Virus record (IMG/VR): IMGVR_UViG_3300035661_000043
Location: 1 to 64,000 of that record
Strand: one strand, 5' to 3'
DNA from: a virus
Length of the DNA: 64,000 nt
Position 1 is the stretch's first letter. Every line of letters begins with the position of its first letter. A program made the position numbers and the translations under genes. This document shows positions 1-11,497 of the stretch, one piece after another. A model generated the notes under the pieces. It was given only the letters and a program-made list of their open reading frames with translations, was not told where the DNA came from and did not search any database.

Positions 1-525
1 GATTATATCTGGTCCGTTACAAATGTATTCAATGCAAGTAATAGTTCATCTAGTCAACCAAATATATTTGATCTTGAATACCAATTGCGAATGAATGATA
101 TGAGGGATTTAACCTCAACAAGTATAGTTTATTATGAACAAGTTATGTAGCATATTTCTTTGCTACAACATAGATTGAATGCAGATAGGCAGTTTGATTT
201 TAACCGACTTGAAGGTAAATTGTATCTCAATCTTAATTGGGATGTCAAGATTCAAGAAGGTACTTGGATCATGTTGGAATGTTACGCGGCATTAGATCCA
301 GAAACATCTCCTAAAATGTGGAATGAGAGATTATTTAGGGATTATGTAATTGCATTAACTAAGATGCAATGGGCACAAAACCTGAGTAAATATCAAGGTA
401 TGTCATTACCTGGAGGTGTGACTCTGGATGGACAGACAATGTATAATGCAGCACAGGATGATATCGAGAAAATTGAAAATCAGATCATGAATTCTCTGGC
501 ACCACTCTCGTTCTTCATGGGATAA
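1..525 (+). CDS. 13: Neck protein gp13 (C-terminal part)
   Basis: The reading frame is open from the window edge and stops at TAA. An in-frame TAG at 148-150 is read as Ser. Visible landmarks are LYLNLNWD, a GVTLDGQ segment and a C-terminus ending in SFFMG, which match my memory of T4-type (cyanophage) gp13 neck proteins, whose C-termini run LYxDMxWD, GGVTLxGQ, FxxG. Gp13 and gp14 form the collar between portal and tail. Unusually, gp14 is not next to it: about 8 kb of fibre-like genes lie between. The 5' end is outside the window. Confidence 0.72.
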
Positions 526-540
526 AGATCTTAGTCTAAT

Positions 541-650
541 ATAGTTACATTACAACCGAGCGGTGGGGGGCAACTAAGATTATCCTTTTAATATGATTGT
601 ATATTGCCTAGAACTCTTGTAAACCCCTCTTAGCAAAATATTTTTCACAC
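541..650. repeat. 110-bp dispersed repeat, copy A
   Basis: This stretch is nearly identical to 29241-29350; the one difference I see is a G-run of six against five. Copy B continues into a perfect rho-independent terminator, whereas copy A has only the left arm of that stem and then diverges. Fragments in inverse orientation occur at 47374-47423, and 696-720 just downstream recurs inverted at 47224-47248. The rest of the 526-812 gap holds no gene that I can see. Confidence 0.85.
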
Positions 651-812
651 CAGAGGGAAATCCCTAGAAAATTGTTTAGAACTGTAAAAACACACAGCTA
701 AGTGATTGATCTATATACACTTTTTTGATCGTTTTTTGCGTACTAAGGGGTATCCCTTACCTTTTTGATAGAAAACACAGTTTTTTAAGTTTCACACAAA
801 GTTTCACACACC

Positions 813-1073
813 ATGTCTCTTCATGATGATCTACAGTTAATTAACACAAGGACGGCAGAGAAACTTGCTATTCCAAGAAAGATCAATGGTGTAAATTTTG
901 ATGGTACGATTGATATATCAATTTCAGGAGGTGGGACATCTGGTGACTCCACTTCAATTGCTGGTGTTCCAGTTTCAGTTGCTTCTTTAACTAATGGTGA
1001 TATACTATAGTACTCTGGTTAGAGTTGGGTCAATGTTGGCCAAGATAATATAACAGATGGTGGGAATTTCTAA
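813..1073 (+). CDS. Small virion/fibre-associated protein
   Basis: 86 codons with two TAG. Read as Ser they give a tail of the type LSYSGSSWVN, a motif common in phage fibre-like proteins. It stops at TAA overlapping the ATG of the next gene (TAATG), so the two are translationally coupled. It opens a block of seven tightly packed structural-looking genes inserted between gp13 and gp14. No enzyme motif is seen. Function is inferred from context and low-complexity Ser/Thr/Gly composition. Confidence 0.65.
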
Positions 1074-2473
1074 TGTCAAATACAGTAAGAATTAAAAGAC
1101 GTGCATAGGGTGGTGCTTCGGGCGCACCGGCTAGTTTGGCTAATGCTGAATTAGCCTACAACGAAACAGATGATGTACTCTACTATGGTAAAGGTACTGG
1201 CGGTAGCGGCGGTTCAGCAACAACAATAATACCAATTGGAGGACCGGGTGCGTTTGTAGGACTTACTGGTGCATAGACTATTGCAGGTGTAAAAACCTTC
1301 TCCTCTTCTCCAATTCTTCCTACACCTGCTACATCAGATAATTCCACTACTGCTGCGACAACTGCTTATGTTAAAGCACAGAATTATATAACAGGCAACC
1401 AGTAGATTACAGTATCTGGTGATGCAACTGGTTCTGGTACTACAGCGATCACTCTCACACTTGCTAACTCTGGTGTAACAGCTGGTACGTACAACAACTC
1501 TTCTACACAGACACAATCATTTACTGTTGATGCTAAGGGTAGAATTACTGCAACAGGTACACTGACTACTATTACTCCAGCTTGGTCTAGTATAACGTCT
1601 AAACCAACAACTATTTCCGGATACGGTATTACTGATGCTTATACCAAGACGGAAACGGATACATTGCTGCAAGGTCTTGATCCAAAGGCGTCCGTAAAAG
1701 TAACAACAACAGCCAATATCACACTGTCTGGCACACAAACGATCGATGGTGTCGCTGTGAGTGCTGGAGATAGAGTTTTGGTTAAGAACCAATCTACCCC
1801 TTCACAGAACGGTATCTATATTGTAGCGGCAGGTGCTTGGAGTCGTTCTGCTGATATGAATATCTGGTCAGAGTTCCCAGGTGCTTACATGTTTGTAGAG
1901 GAAGGTTCTACGCAGGCAGATTTTGCATTCGTGTGTACCTCTAATGCATCTGGTACACTAGAAACAACTTCAGTAGATTTTGTGCAATTCAACGGTGCAT
2001 CTGGTATCACTGCTGGTACAGGTATCGTTAAATCGGGTAACACAGTTTCAGTATCTGCAGAACTGGCTGGTTATCACAACAATGCGACAAACGGCATCAT
2101 CGCTAGAACTGCTGTCGGTACGATCGCAGCAAGAACCCTGGCAGTCTCCGGAACAGGTATTTCTATATAGAATGGAAATGGTGTTTCCGGTGACCCAACA
2201 TTCTCCCTATCTGCTGCACTTTCTACCGTCGGTGGTCTTACTCCCGCAGTAGACCAGTTAGCATACTACACAGGATCGGCAACTGCTGCTCTTACTACAT
2301 TAACAACATTTGCTAGATCTTTGTTGGGAAATACTGATGCATCTACAATGAGAACTACTCTGGGTCTTGGTACAATAGCAACACAATCAAGTTCAAGCAT
2401 AAATATTACCGGTGGTTCTATCACCGGTCTTACTTCATTCGATAACATTACTATCGACTGCGGCACATATTAA
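1073..2473 (+). CDS. Tail-fibre-like structural protein
   Basis: 466 residues with four TAG codons. The N-terminus reads RIKRRASGGASGAPASLANA with TAG as Ser, a start I recognise from T4-like cyanophage structural proteins. A central module (SGTQTIDGVAVSAGDRVLVK, then NGIYIV) is a repeated domain of phage fibre proteins, and the C-terminus is Ser/Thr/Gly-rich. The stretch LANSG to TPAWSSITSKP recurs in the gene at 4366, so these genes share modules. A role in host attachment or virion decoration is inference. Confidence 0.7.
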
Positions 2474-2497
2474 TTTTGAACTTGAGGATGCTATAGC

Positions 2498-2647
2498 ATG
2501 AAATATACTTTATCCGATCTTACCGAACAAGAACTAAACACAATTTTGAATTCATTGGCACAGTCACCGTATGTTCAAGTATTCCAGTTGATTGGTAAGA
2601 TTCAGCAACAGTATCAAGTACAGTCTCTAGATTCTAAAACAGAGTAA
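2498..2647 (+). CDS. Small hypothetical protein (49 aa)
   Basis: ATG after a weak GAGG, TAA stop, no TAG. The product is Gln-rich (QLIGKIQQQYQVQS) and probably helical. It sits between two fibre-like genes on the same strand with short gaps, so it is probably co-expressed with them and could be a fibre chaperone or assembly factor. I recognise no family. Confidence 0.55.
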   Translation: MKYTLSDLTEQELNTILNSLAQSPYVQVFQLIGKIQQQYQVQSLDSKTE

Positions 2648-2662
2648 TACTCTGCACAATGA

Positions 2663-4366
2663 ATGGCAAACACCCTACTATTAAAGCGATAGTCAACGGC
2701 TAGTGCCGCACCTACTACAGGACAACTAGCACTAGGTGAACTCGCAGTCAATAGTAGGGATGGTACTTTATTTCTAAAACGAAATAATGGTACTACTGAC
2801 TAGATCGTAAAAGTCTGGACAGATCAATAGCTGATAAACACCAGTCAGCTCATCAATAACTCAAATTTCATCACAAGCACTCAAGCCACAACAACAATCG
2901 GTTCTGGTGTAACAGGTCCTATCTTCCTGAACATTTAGAACTCAGGTGTCGGAAATTCTTCAGGTTTCAACTTCTTGAAGTCTAATGATGCTGCTGGTAT
3001 ATCTGTAACAGAATTCTCAGATGATTCTACTCTGTATGAATTCTTCATGTCTGATAATCCAGATGGAGGAGATTCATTTAGTTGGAGATGGACTGACTGG
3101 CAGGGTGCCAACGGATTATGGAACCCAATGTTGATTGGTGGCAGATGTACGACAGTACTGTCATCCACAATTTCAATGAATGGTGTCCTGACGCAGTCAA
3201 TGTCTCGTTGGTATACGACTAGAAACACAACTGCTGCTAATGCTGCACAGAATATTGCCGCTTACAACACACCTGCTTTCTTGAAGATTGAAGGCACAGG
3301 CACTGTGACAATCACAACTCTGGATATCAATGGATATTCAGCCTGGAGTGGTGTAGTTTTCAGCATTCGGTTCATATCCAGTACTCAATTTGAGTGGGGG
3401 TATGGTGGTCCGAATTTCACTGCTGTCCAGACCTTAGATCTTGTAGAAGGTCCTATTACACTTTCAAATGGCGTAGTTGTTACATTTTCCTAGACAACAG
3501 GTGCTGTTACAGGTGACCGGTTCCAGTGCAGAATTTGGTACATAACGAACAATGATCTGCAGACTACACAGTTCAGAGGGAATATCTATCCAGACGGGTA
3601 GAATACAAGAACTAGCGGTACTGCTTCTAGATACTGGTCAAATACATACTCTCAAATCTTCACATCTAGTGCTACTACGGGTACCGCACCACTTTCTATT
3701 GCATCAACTACACTAGTCAACAATCTAAACGCGGATTTGTTGGACGGTCAGCATGCAAGTTCATTCCAACCAGCATTAGTCTCTGGGACTAATATCAAAA
3801 CCGTAAACGGTATTTCTGTTTTAGGCACAGGAGATATCAACACATCTGGTGCTTCTGCATATGAAAAGCAAATATTCAGTGCTCCTACCGCGGGACAAAC
3901 ATCATTCACAATCTCAGGCGGTTATCCTGCTAATAAGATTGAATTCTTCAGAAACGGGGTGAAGTTAGTAGCGGGTCTGGATTATGATGCAACATCTGGG
4001 GCTTAGATCACACTTGTTGGATTCTCTGCAGCTGCAGGTGATGTGTATGAGGCGTACTGGTTTGATTCGATTACTACATAGACACAAGTTCAAGTAAGAG
4101 ATGGTGGGTAGGATTCTGGCATGATCATGGACTCTTTCCCGGGTGAAGTGTGGCATATGAAAGCGGGGAATAGTCTCAGACTTCCGGCTAATCCAGCTAT
4201 TGGCAGTTTTGTTAAGATGCACAAATCATCTGGTTTCTAGATGTCTATCCTGCGAAATGGTTAGAATATCATGGGGTTGCAGGAAGACATGACAGTCAAT
4301 GTATACACTGCAGTATAGATAGACTTTATATATGTAAGTGCTACTTATGGGTGGGCAGTTAACTGA
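2663..4366 (+). CDS. Tail-fibre-like structural protein, TAG-rich
   Basis: 567 residues with about twelve in-frame TAG, among the most TAG-dense genes here; read as stops it falls into small pieces. With Ser the N-terminus is LLLKRSSTASAAPTTGQLAL, like the 1073 gene. It contains the DADLLDGQ-type module (NADLLDGQHASSF) followed by SGTNIKTVNGISVLGTGDI, shared with the 4366 and 6874 genes. The stop TGA overlaps the next ATG. A likely adhesin or fibre subunit, without homology proof. Confidence 0.7.
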
Positions 4367-5505
4367 TGACTAAAGCAATACAAATATCGTAGGCAGCAAT
4401 TGCTAATGGTGTAGCAACTCTTGATGCAAATACTATACTAACACCCACTCAATTTCCAGCAGTATCAGGCGATGTTTCTGTTGCTGCCGGTTCTACAACG
4501 GCGACTCTTGCTAATTCTGGTGTTGTTGCAGGAACATATAATGGTATATCAACATAGGTAACACCTTTCACAGTTGATGCTAAAGGTAGAATTACTAGTG
4601 CGGGGACTGCAGTCATAGTCACCCCTGCATGGTCTAGTATCACATCTAAACCAACTACATTAGCTGGATATGGTATCATTGACGCTCAACTCTCTTCTGA
4701 TGCTGTAACAAAGTCTGCCACTGGTCTAGGACAAACTGGGGGCGGTCTAGGGTTAGATATAACAACGAATACTGCTGCTGAATGGGCTGCACTTCCAGTC
4801 GGTTATTCGCGGATGTTTGGTTCAGCATCACAACGAGGTGGTGATGGCACAGAAGGTGCGCCTGATATCAATTATGGATACTTCAGAAAGATAGCAAACC
4901 GTGATACAGGAGACGGTTGGGTTGGTATGTGGTATTCTTACTAGCAGCCGGGTAATATCTGGTATGGAGCAACAGTTACATCTGCTGCTACCGCGACGTG
5001 GTATAAAGTATGGACTCAGGCGAATGATGGTGATGGTTCTGGCATGGATGCAGACTTGTTGGACGGTCAGCAGGGGTCATTTTACATGGCGGCATCCATG
5101 TCAGATGTCAACAACACTGCAGGAAAAGTAGTTCTCAGAGACACAGACTAGTCAGTCCAAGTTGGTGATGTCAAAATTAATGCCCTTGTCACACTTAAGC
5201 CGTACACTATTACTACAACAAGCATATAGGAAACTATTCTGGCTACATTTAGTACTGGTTTATATGGTTGCATCAAAGTTGTTCTTTCTGCTACAACAGG
5301 AACAGAAAGACACGTGACCGAATGTCTGATTACATATAATTCAACTGATGCATTCATGACAGAATATGGAACGATGTGGACTGGTGCAGCAAAACAATTT
5401 AATCTGTCCGTTGATATCACAACAGGTGGTGTCAGATTGAAGACAACTTCAACAGCTGCAACATCTACAGTTTATAGATTCATAACAACTCTCTTAGTAC
5501 CATGA
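4366..5505 (+). CDS. Tail-fibre-like structural protein
   Basis: 379 residues with five TAG. It carries a VDAKGRIT...TPAWSSITSKPTT module like the 1073 protein and a MDADLLDGQQGSFY module like the 2663 and 6874 proteins, so the block has grown by module duplication and shuffling. Stop and start overlap both neighbours (TGATG upstream, ATGA downstream). Beta-rich, Ser/Thr-rich composition fits a virion surface protein. Confidence 0.68.
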
Positions 5506-5696
5506 GTATAATTCTCAGAACATCAAAATTTGCTGCTAATACTGGATTGACTGCCATGTCAGGATTTTCTTTCCATGTGGTCATAAACAGAATTGGGAAC
5601 TTTGCACAGGGGTGTTATGTTAATGCATTAATCTTGAACGCAACTCAGACGACTTGTGGTGGGTTGTATACATCAGCTGTTGGGAGATTTTTATGA
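5502..5696 (+). CDS. Small hypothetical protein (64 aa)
   Basis: Begins and ends with ATGA overlaps to its neighbours, which strongly suggests a real, coupled gene. Composition is mixed hydrophobic/polar with two Cys. No recognised family. Confidence 0.55.
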   Translation: MSIILRTSKFAANTGLTAMSGFSFHVVINRIGNFAQGCYVNALILNATQTTCGGLYTSAVGRFL

Positions 5697-6874
5697 GTCT
5701 GGTCTTTGGTGGACATGTATCTCGGAGTGGTCTCATTTCGTATCTAGACACATCAAATAAAGGCAAGTGCTGGCTTGGAGTCCCTTCTACAAATAGTCTG
5801 TTATATTCTAATGATTTTACATTTTGGAATAAAAGTTCGGGTGTAGATGTTGTGCCAGCTTCATGGGAAATGGGTCCATTTGGATTCTAGAATGCAAAAA
5901 GAATCACTGCAAATGGTACTACTAGTGCTTATATTAATAGGTCCAGTGACTCACCTGTAGCAGCCGGAGATACTCTGACAAAAAGCATATATGCAAAAGC
6001 TGGAACTCTTAACACCATTATCAGTGAATTTAATGATAACGCAGCATATTTTATTACAACATTCAATGTCAGCACTGGCTCTATAACTAGAAATGATGCA
6101 GGAAATACAGCTACAATAGAATCATGTGGCAATGGTTGGTTTCGTTGCAGTGTGACCAGAACTTTTATTGCTGCTTCATCGGCTGGGGTGTGGTATCTTG
6201 GTGTATATGGTACATCTCCGGCTGGATATATTTTTCTTCATGGCGCACAACAAGAGTTACATTCTGGTGCTTCTAGACTTATCGAGACAAATGGTGTAGC
6301 AGTTACTAGAACAAATGGTTTAGTAGATTTGGTTGACAAGAACATTTACACTCAGAACTCGTTACTGTACGGAAATGATTCATTCTCTTTCAACGACTCC
6401 CCATCAAGTATTACAAGATCTATCACATCAGCATTCTTCAGAGATTCTAGTTGGACTGTGTCCGTAGTAGTGAAATTCTATGTTGTAAACAAGGGTTCTG
6501 ATAATGGAATTTTGAGCCACGTCGAAGTAGATGGTGTGACTAATAAACATTTGAATTTAGTTGAAAGAGCTGGAAAAATTTATTACGGTTTTTATGGTAA
6601 TGATTTTCAGACGAATATGAGTGTAAGTGCTAACGTCCCGTATCTTATAAACTTCACATATAATCCAGTCACACTAAAACAGGAAATTTATATAAATGGT
6701 GTGTTAGCACAGGGAAGAACTGCCAGTACTGCATATACAGGTGTTTCCTCTACGATTACTGTTGCTTCATGTCTATCAGGCGAATTGCCTATGATGATGA
6801 TACATGACAGAGTTTTAAGTGCATCAGAAATAAATATCTTATTCGTGACAAATAAGATAAAGTTTGGATTGTAA
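5693..6874 (+). CDS. Concanavalin/LamG-like virion protein
   Basis: 393 residues with one TAG. The C-terminal half looks like a laminin-G/concanavalin-like jelly roll: SWTVSVVVKF, then YLINFTYNP...QEIYINGVL, then DRVLSASEINILF, the last typical of LamG/pentraxin-type phage adhesins. This fold binds glycans, so a receptor-binding role is plausible. TAA overlaps the ATG of the next gene by one base. Confidence 0.65.
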
Positions 6875-8346
6875 TGGCTACCAAAAAATTTAGAGCCCCG
6901 GCTGGCATCGAGACGCAAGTCGCAGATTTTATATCTCCAGATGAAACTAAGAAAATATCTGCAATCATGTCAGATAATGGTGAATTATCATTCACTGGTA
7001 CTGCAGGTCAATTATTTACGGTTGCTGATTCTGGTTCTGGTTCTATATTTTCTGCTAATGATATCTCTGGTATCCCTTCGATTGAAATTCTTGACACAGG
7101 GCTAGTCAAGATCGCAGAGACATCGGGAAACGTTCTTCTTGGTACTAGTACCGACAATGGAAATAAACTTCAGGTAAATGGTAATGCAAACATCGGTGGG
7201 TTGATACTCGAGGGTTCAGTAGATTCTGGTGCAACCACATATGCTGGGTACAGACCGGCAGGTACTAACTTAATTCTCAAAGGCAACTCAACTGGAGTTT
7301 CTGGTATATTCTTTCAGTCTGAGAAGGATGGCACCAATATAAATCACCCTACTGACTATGGGTATATTCAGTTTCATGCACAGGGTATTGATGGAGTTTC
7401 TGGTGAAAACAATAAGATGGTTATTGGTGTTGCTAATGACTCACCTGACTCACTAGTTCTTCAGTCACCATATAAGAATGGTGTAAAGATTTCTTTTAAA
7501 GATGTCTCAAGCGGAACAGGAGGAACAGAATATACAGTTTGGCATGCAGGAAATCATGGGGCAACATCTGGACTTGATGCAGACTTGCTAGATGGCCAAC
7601 AAGGGTCTTGGTATCAGCAGGCATTAGTCTCTGGGACTAATATCAAAACCATTAATGGTGTTTCAGTCTTAGGATCCGGTGATGTAACTATTAATGCAGC
7701 TGGTGGTGGAATTACATACACCAAAAAGATTGCAAATTACACAGCAGTTGATAAAGACGGGATTCTAGCAGATACTTCATCAGGCTCCTTTACAGTAACA
7801 CTTCCATCTTCCCCCACTGTTGGTATGCAAGTATGGATTGCAGATGGTTCTTCGTGGGCACTGAATAATCTCACCGTAGCACCAAGTGTAGGAACTTCGA
7901 TTGGTGATCTTGCTGTCAATGAAAGTCTAGTATTAGATATCGCTGGAATTGAAATCCATCTTATCTACACCGGAACTAAATGGCTGTACTATTACAGCAG
8001 CTTCGGGTCTAATGGGTCTGGCATCACTTTTGAAAAGCAAGCACAATTTAGTCTATCTGGTATAACTACTGTGACACCTATATTCACAGTACCAGTTACT
8101 ACATACCGAGGTGGAAATATTAGACTCACAGTAAGCAATGGTGCAGCATATAGATACATGATTTTCAACATTCTTCAGGATGGAACTACAGTTCAGATGT
8201 ACGATGTGTCTGGCGGTTAGCTAGAAATTGGGTAGACAAATGCTACCATTACTGCCGACATAAACACGGGTATGTTAAGAATTCTTGCTGCCAGTTCTTC
8301 TGGGTCTATTTCAATCAAAGGTGTTGCAACCTTAATGGTGGTATAA
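6874..8346 (+). CDS. Tail-fibre-like structural protein
   Basis: 490 residues; two TAG near the C-terminus must be read through to reach TAA. It shares the LDADLLDGQQGSWYQQALVSG...VSVLGSGDV module with upstream genes. Other segments are beta-rich (FTVTLPSSPTVGMQVWI), as in phage fibre and decoration proteins. No catalytic motif is seen. Confidence 0.68.
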
Positions 8347-8349
8347 CAC

Positions 8350-8715
8350 ATGGCTACATTTTCATCTATTCTTGGTGTATCAACCCAGGTAACTCTTACT
8401 GGGGCGGAAACTCTTACTAATAAGACTCTTGTTACTCCTGTTATCACTGATGGGATCCAAGTTGTATCTACTAATACCACCGCAACGAGATCTATTACTT
8501 ATGTTCTAAGCTCGGCTGTAAATATAACACTGCCAGCAACACCTATAGCAGGAGACTGGGTAATCGTGGTGAACGCAAGTGGGACGACAACTCCCACTGT
8601 TCTAAGAAATGGATAGAGAATCATGTCCTTGTTAGAGGATTTTACTATCGACTCGAAGAATGTGTCACTGAAATTTACATACACGGATTCCACTAGAGGG
8701 TGGGTATTACAATGA
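8350..8715 (+). CDS. Small structural protein
   Basis: 121 residues with one TAG. The segment TLTGAETLTNKTLVTPVI is a repeated motif of phage tail fibre proteins. It ends in TGA overlapping the ATG of gp14 (ATGA). It is the last gene of the inserted fibre-like block. Confidence 0.62.
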
Positions 8716-9353
8716 CACTAAGACTCCTAAATTCTGCTTATACATCAGAGAATCTCCTGTACGAGAGTCTTATCACAGAGGCTGTCGAAATGCATGGCGA
8801 TGACTTCATGTACATACCGAGAACATTTGTCGCTAAGGATGAAGTTCTCGGAGAAGACAGACTCAGCAAGTTCAAGAATTCATATCCAGTAGTGATGTAT
8901 CTTGAATCTATCGACGGATTTGAGGGTCAAGGTGCAATGATGTCCAAGTTCGGACTTCAGATGGATCAACAGGCAACACTGACTGTGGCAAGAAGAACTT
9001 GGGATCAAACTGTGGGTCAATATGGTCAAACGATATTACCGAATAGACCTGCAGAAGGTGATCTAATCTATTACCCACGAACAAAAGCACTACTCGAGAT
9101 TATGTTCGTGCAGCACCTCAATCCTTTCTATCAGTTGGGCCAATTGTACGTTTATAAACTGACAGTTGAGAAATTCCGTTACTCAAGTGAGAAACTAGAG
9201 ACTGGTGTTACTACTATTGATGCATTCAATGATCTAGCCACAACAGGTGCGGCGAATGTTGAAACTCCTCAGTCATTTGGTGATAATACTAAGCTCAAGA
9301 CCAAAGCATAGCAGTTTGTTTTTGATACAAACAATCCTTTCGGTTAGATTTAA
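8712..9353 (+). CDS. 14: Neck protein gp14
   Basis: 213 residues. Landmarks match T4 gp14: YIPRTFVAKDEVLGEDRLSK, the EGQGAMMSKFGLQ region (T4 EGQKSFFSNFGMQ), EGDLIYYPRTKALLEI, and NPFYQLGQL. Two TAG near the end are read through to give a tail FDTNNPFGSI, comparable to the Phe/Asp-rich T4 C-terminus. The ATG at 8712 is chosen over an in-frame GTG at 8700 because it overlaps the upstream TGA. Part of the collar to which the tail attaches. Confidence 0.85.
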
Positions 9354-9370
9354 TATGAATAATACCTATC

Positions 9371-10081
9371 ATGTTTGAAACTCCATTCTACCCAGAAACA
9401 ATCAAGAAAGTAATCACCGGTTTTGGTGCACTTTTTTCTAATATTCAAGTAATCAGACGCAATGCTGGCACTGCTGTAGAAGTAGCAAAAGTTCCAATTG
9501 CTTATGGACCAAAAGAGAAGTTTATTACCCGACTTGATGCAGACCCAGAACTTAGTGCAGGGGTTTTTATCACATTACCAAGACTCGGATTTGAAATAAC
9601 TGGTTATAATTTCAATTCAGCTGAGATGACTAATCGGAATAACAAGATCTAGTGTGCTAAACCCAATGGTACTACATTCGTTTATACACCAGTACCGTAT
9701 GATATAACTATACAATTGTATGCACTGACAAAAGGGACAGAAGACGGTCTTGCAATTGTTGAGCAGATTCTACCTTTGTTCACACCAGAATACACATTGA
9801 CAGTTAACGCATTACCAGAGATGAATCTGTCAATCGATATCCCAATTATTCTTAACGGTGTATCAGTGCAAGATGATTATGAAGGGGACTTTAGTACAAG
9901 ACGACTGGTAACTCATGTATTTGATTTTACTGCTAAAGTAAAACTTGTTGGTCTAGTGCGCGGAAATAGTGTCATTTATCGTACTGAAACTACTCTTCCT
10001 GCACCATTTAATGCTCAACACGTGGCACAGGTAGATCCAAATACCGGTAATTTGTTAGTAGATGATTGGAGTATTAATTGA
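9371..10081 (+). CDS. 15: Proximal tail sheath stabiliser gp15
   Basis: 236 residues with one TAG (Ser). Similar to T4 gp15: an N-terminal FSNIQVIRR block (T4 LFSNIQIKR), a VPIAYGPKEKF segment (T4 VPITYASKEHF), IVEQILPLFTPEYTLT (T4 IVEQILPYFQPHFNTT), and a C-terminal STRR segment. It forms the hexameric tail terminator that binds gp14. The stop TGA overlaps a TTG start of the terminase gene. Confidence 0.85.
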
Positions 10082-10506
10082 GACCACAAATTTATAATGG
10101 CAATATGAATCTTAAATCTGCCGGGGTTCAATTGAATTGGGAGCAGTGGCAGATTGAAGAATGGATCAAGTGTAAGTTAGATCCAATTTATTTCATTCAG
10201 AATTATATTAAGATTGTGACTGTAGACTATGGTTTACAGCCAATGAAAACATATGAGTTCCAGAAAGAATTCGCCGATGCTATCTTAAATAAGTAGAACA
10301 AAGTTATTGGTCTCTGTGCTCGCCAGATGGGCAAGTGTGTCCAAGGTTCTACTTTAATTAATATCTCTATTAAAGATAGCAACGGAGATAAACACTTTTA
10401 TGACAATATCCCGATCGAATTAGTCAACTCGTATGCTATAGCAAGAAAATCTGGCGATGTCTTGCCAGATATCGCGAGCTACAGAAGGTAGAAATAGGAA
10501 AACTAA
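10078..10506 (+). CDS. 17: Terminase large subunit gp17, fragment 1, with split-intein N-part
   Basis: TTG start overlapping the gp15 TGA (TTGA), with GGAG six bases upstream; an in-frame ATG lies at 10105. The extein runs to CARQMGK, the first half of the Walker A loop. From the next residue it is intein: CVQGSTLI is a typical block A, and translation stops at TAA after about 56 intein residues, two of them TAG. The remaining intein half and the rest of gp17 follow in the gene at 10631. The short intein N-piece resembles the atypically split TerL intein class (AceL-TerL). Confidence 0.85.
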
Positions 10507-10535
10507 GAATTATATAGATTGCAATGTTCCAATGA

Positions 10536-10676
10536 TTTGAACATATAGGATATTGCAATACGAATCGTATCAAGATTCATTATATTTGGGAAAAAGATTT
10601 TCATGAGAATAAAGAAGCAACAATAGAATTATGCAAAAATTATCTGATTCAGTATAGAGAAAATTTACAGAAGTAA
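10536..10676 (+). pseudogene. Homing-endonuclease C-terminal remnant between terminase fragments
   Basis: The open frame after a TGA contains KIHYIWEKDFHENKEATI and ends at TAA. This looks like the C-terminal strand-helix of Vsr/EDxHD-like homing endonucleases. It has no start or catalytic half and overlaps the start of the next terminase fragment. It is read as the trace of the element that split the gene. Confidence 0.45.
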
Positions 10677-11389
10677 TAGATGTAGATTTCTTAGAGGTAG
10701 AAACAGATTCTGGATATCAACCAGTGTCATCTGTTAATACCACTGAGATCTATGAGATCTATGAGATCTATTTCGAATCTGGAAATATGATTCAATGTGC
10801 AGATAATCATATATTCATTGCAACAGATGGCGGTGAAATTTTTGCTAAAGATTAGATTGGAATGTGTCTTCTTACTAAGAATGGGACAGATAAAGTAATA
10901 AAAGTCATTGCAACTGGTGTATTTGAAGAAATGTATGATCTATCTGTAGATTAGGAAGATCATACGTATTATACAAATGGTATATTAAGTCATAATTCGA
11001 CCATTATGGCTGCAATTATGTGTCATTATATTATCTTCAATGATAGTAAGACATGTGCTATTCTTGCTAACAAAGCAGCTACTGCAAGGGAAATCTTATC
11101 TCGTGTTCAATTAGCTTATGAACACTTACCTAAATGGTTACAGCACGGAGTAATTGAGTGGAATAAAGGGTCTTTTTTACTTGAAAATGGATCTAGAGTT
11201 CTTGCTGCATCTACTTCATCCAGTGCAATTCGGGGATTTTCTTGTGTTTAGGGAGACACAAAAATAACACTAAGAAACAAAAAAACTGGTGAAATCAAAG
11301 AAATAGAAATCAATAAGCTACCATAGATGATGAATGAAAATGCAAATTCATCTAAGGAGCCAAATGATATTACAATTCGATTTCAATGA
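10631..11389 (+). CDS. 17: Terminase gp17, fragment 2: intein C-part, ATPase middle, second intein N-part
   Basis: Starts MQKLSDSV and carries about 122 intein residues ending in TNGILSHN. The next residue, Ser, restores the P-loop GK|ST of the ATPase. The extein continues through ASTSSSAIRGFS (T4 ASSSSAVRGNS). There a second intein begins, with TAG in its block A (CV-TAG-GDTKI, Ser), and stops at TGA after about 48 residues. A short in-frame tandem of 9 bp encodes EIYEIYEIY inside the first intein. It must be trans-spliced at both ends to give terminase. Confidence 0.85.
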
Positions 11390-11497
11390 ACTAATGAAAA
11401 TACAGGGTCTACAAGAACATAAAAGAAACTATACAATGTTTCTCAACTGAAGCTCCGGATAAAATATAGCCATTGAATAAGAAAACAAAAGATTTAC

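Noticed and set aside
8700-9311. GTG start for gp14 and TAG stop at 9309
   Set aside because: The ATG at 8712 overlaps the upstream TGA, and reading TAG as Ser gives a natural gp14 C-terminus ending at TAA 9353.
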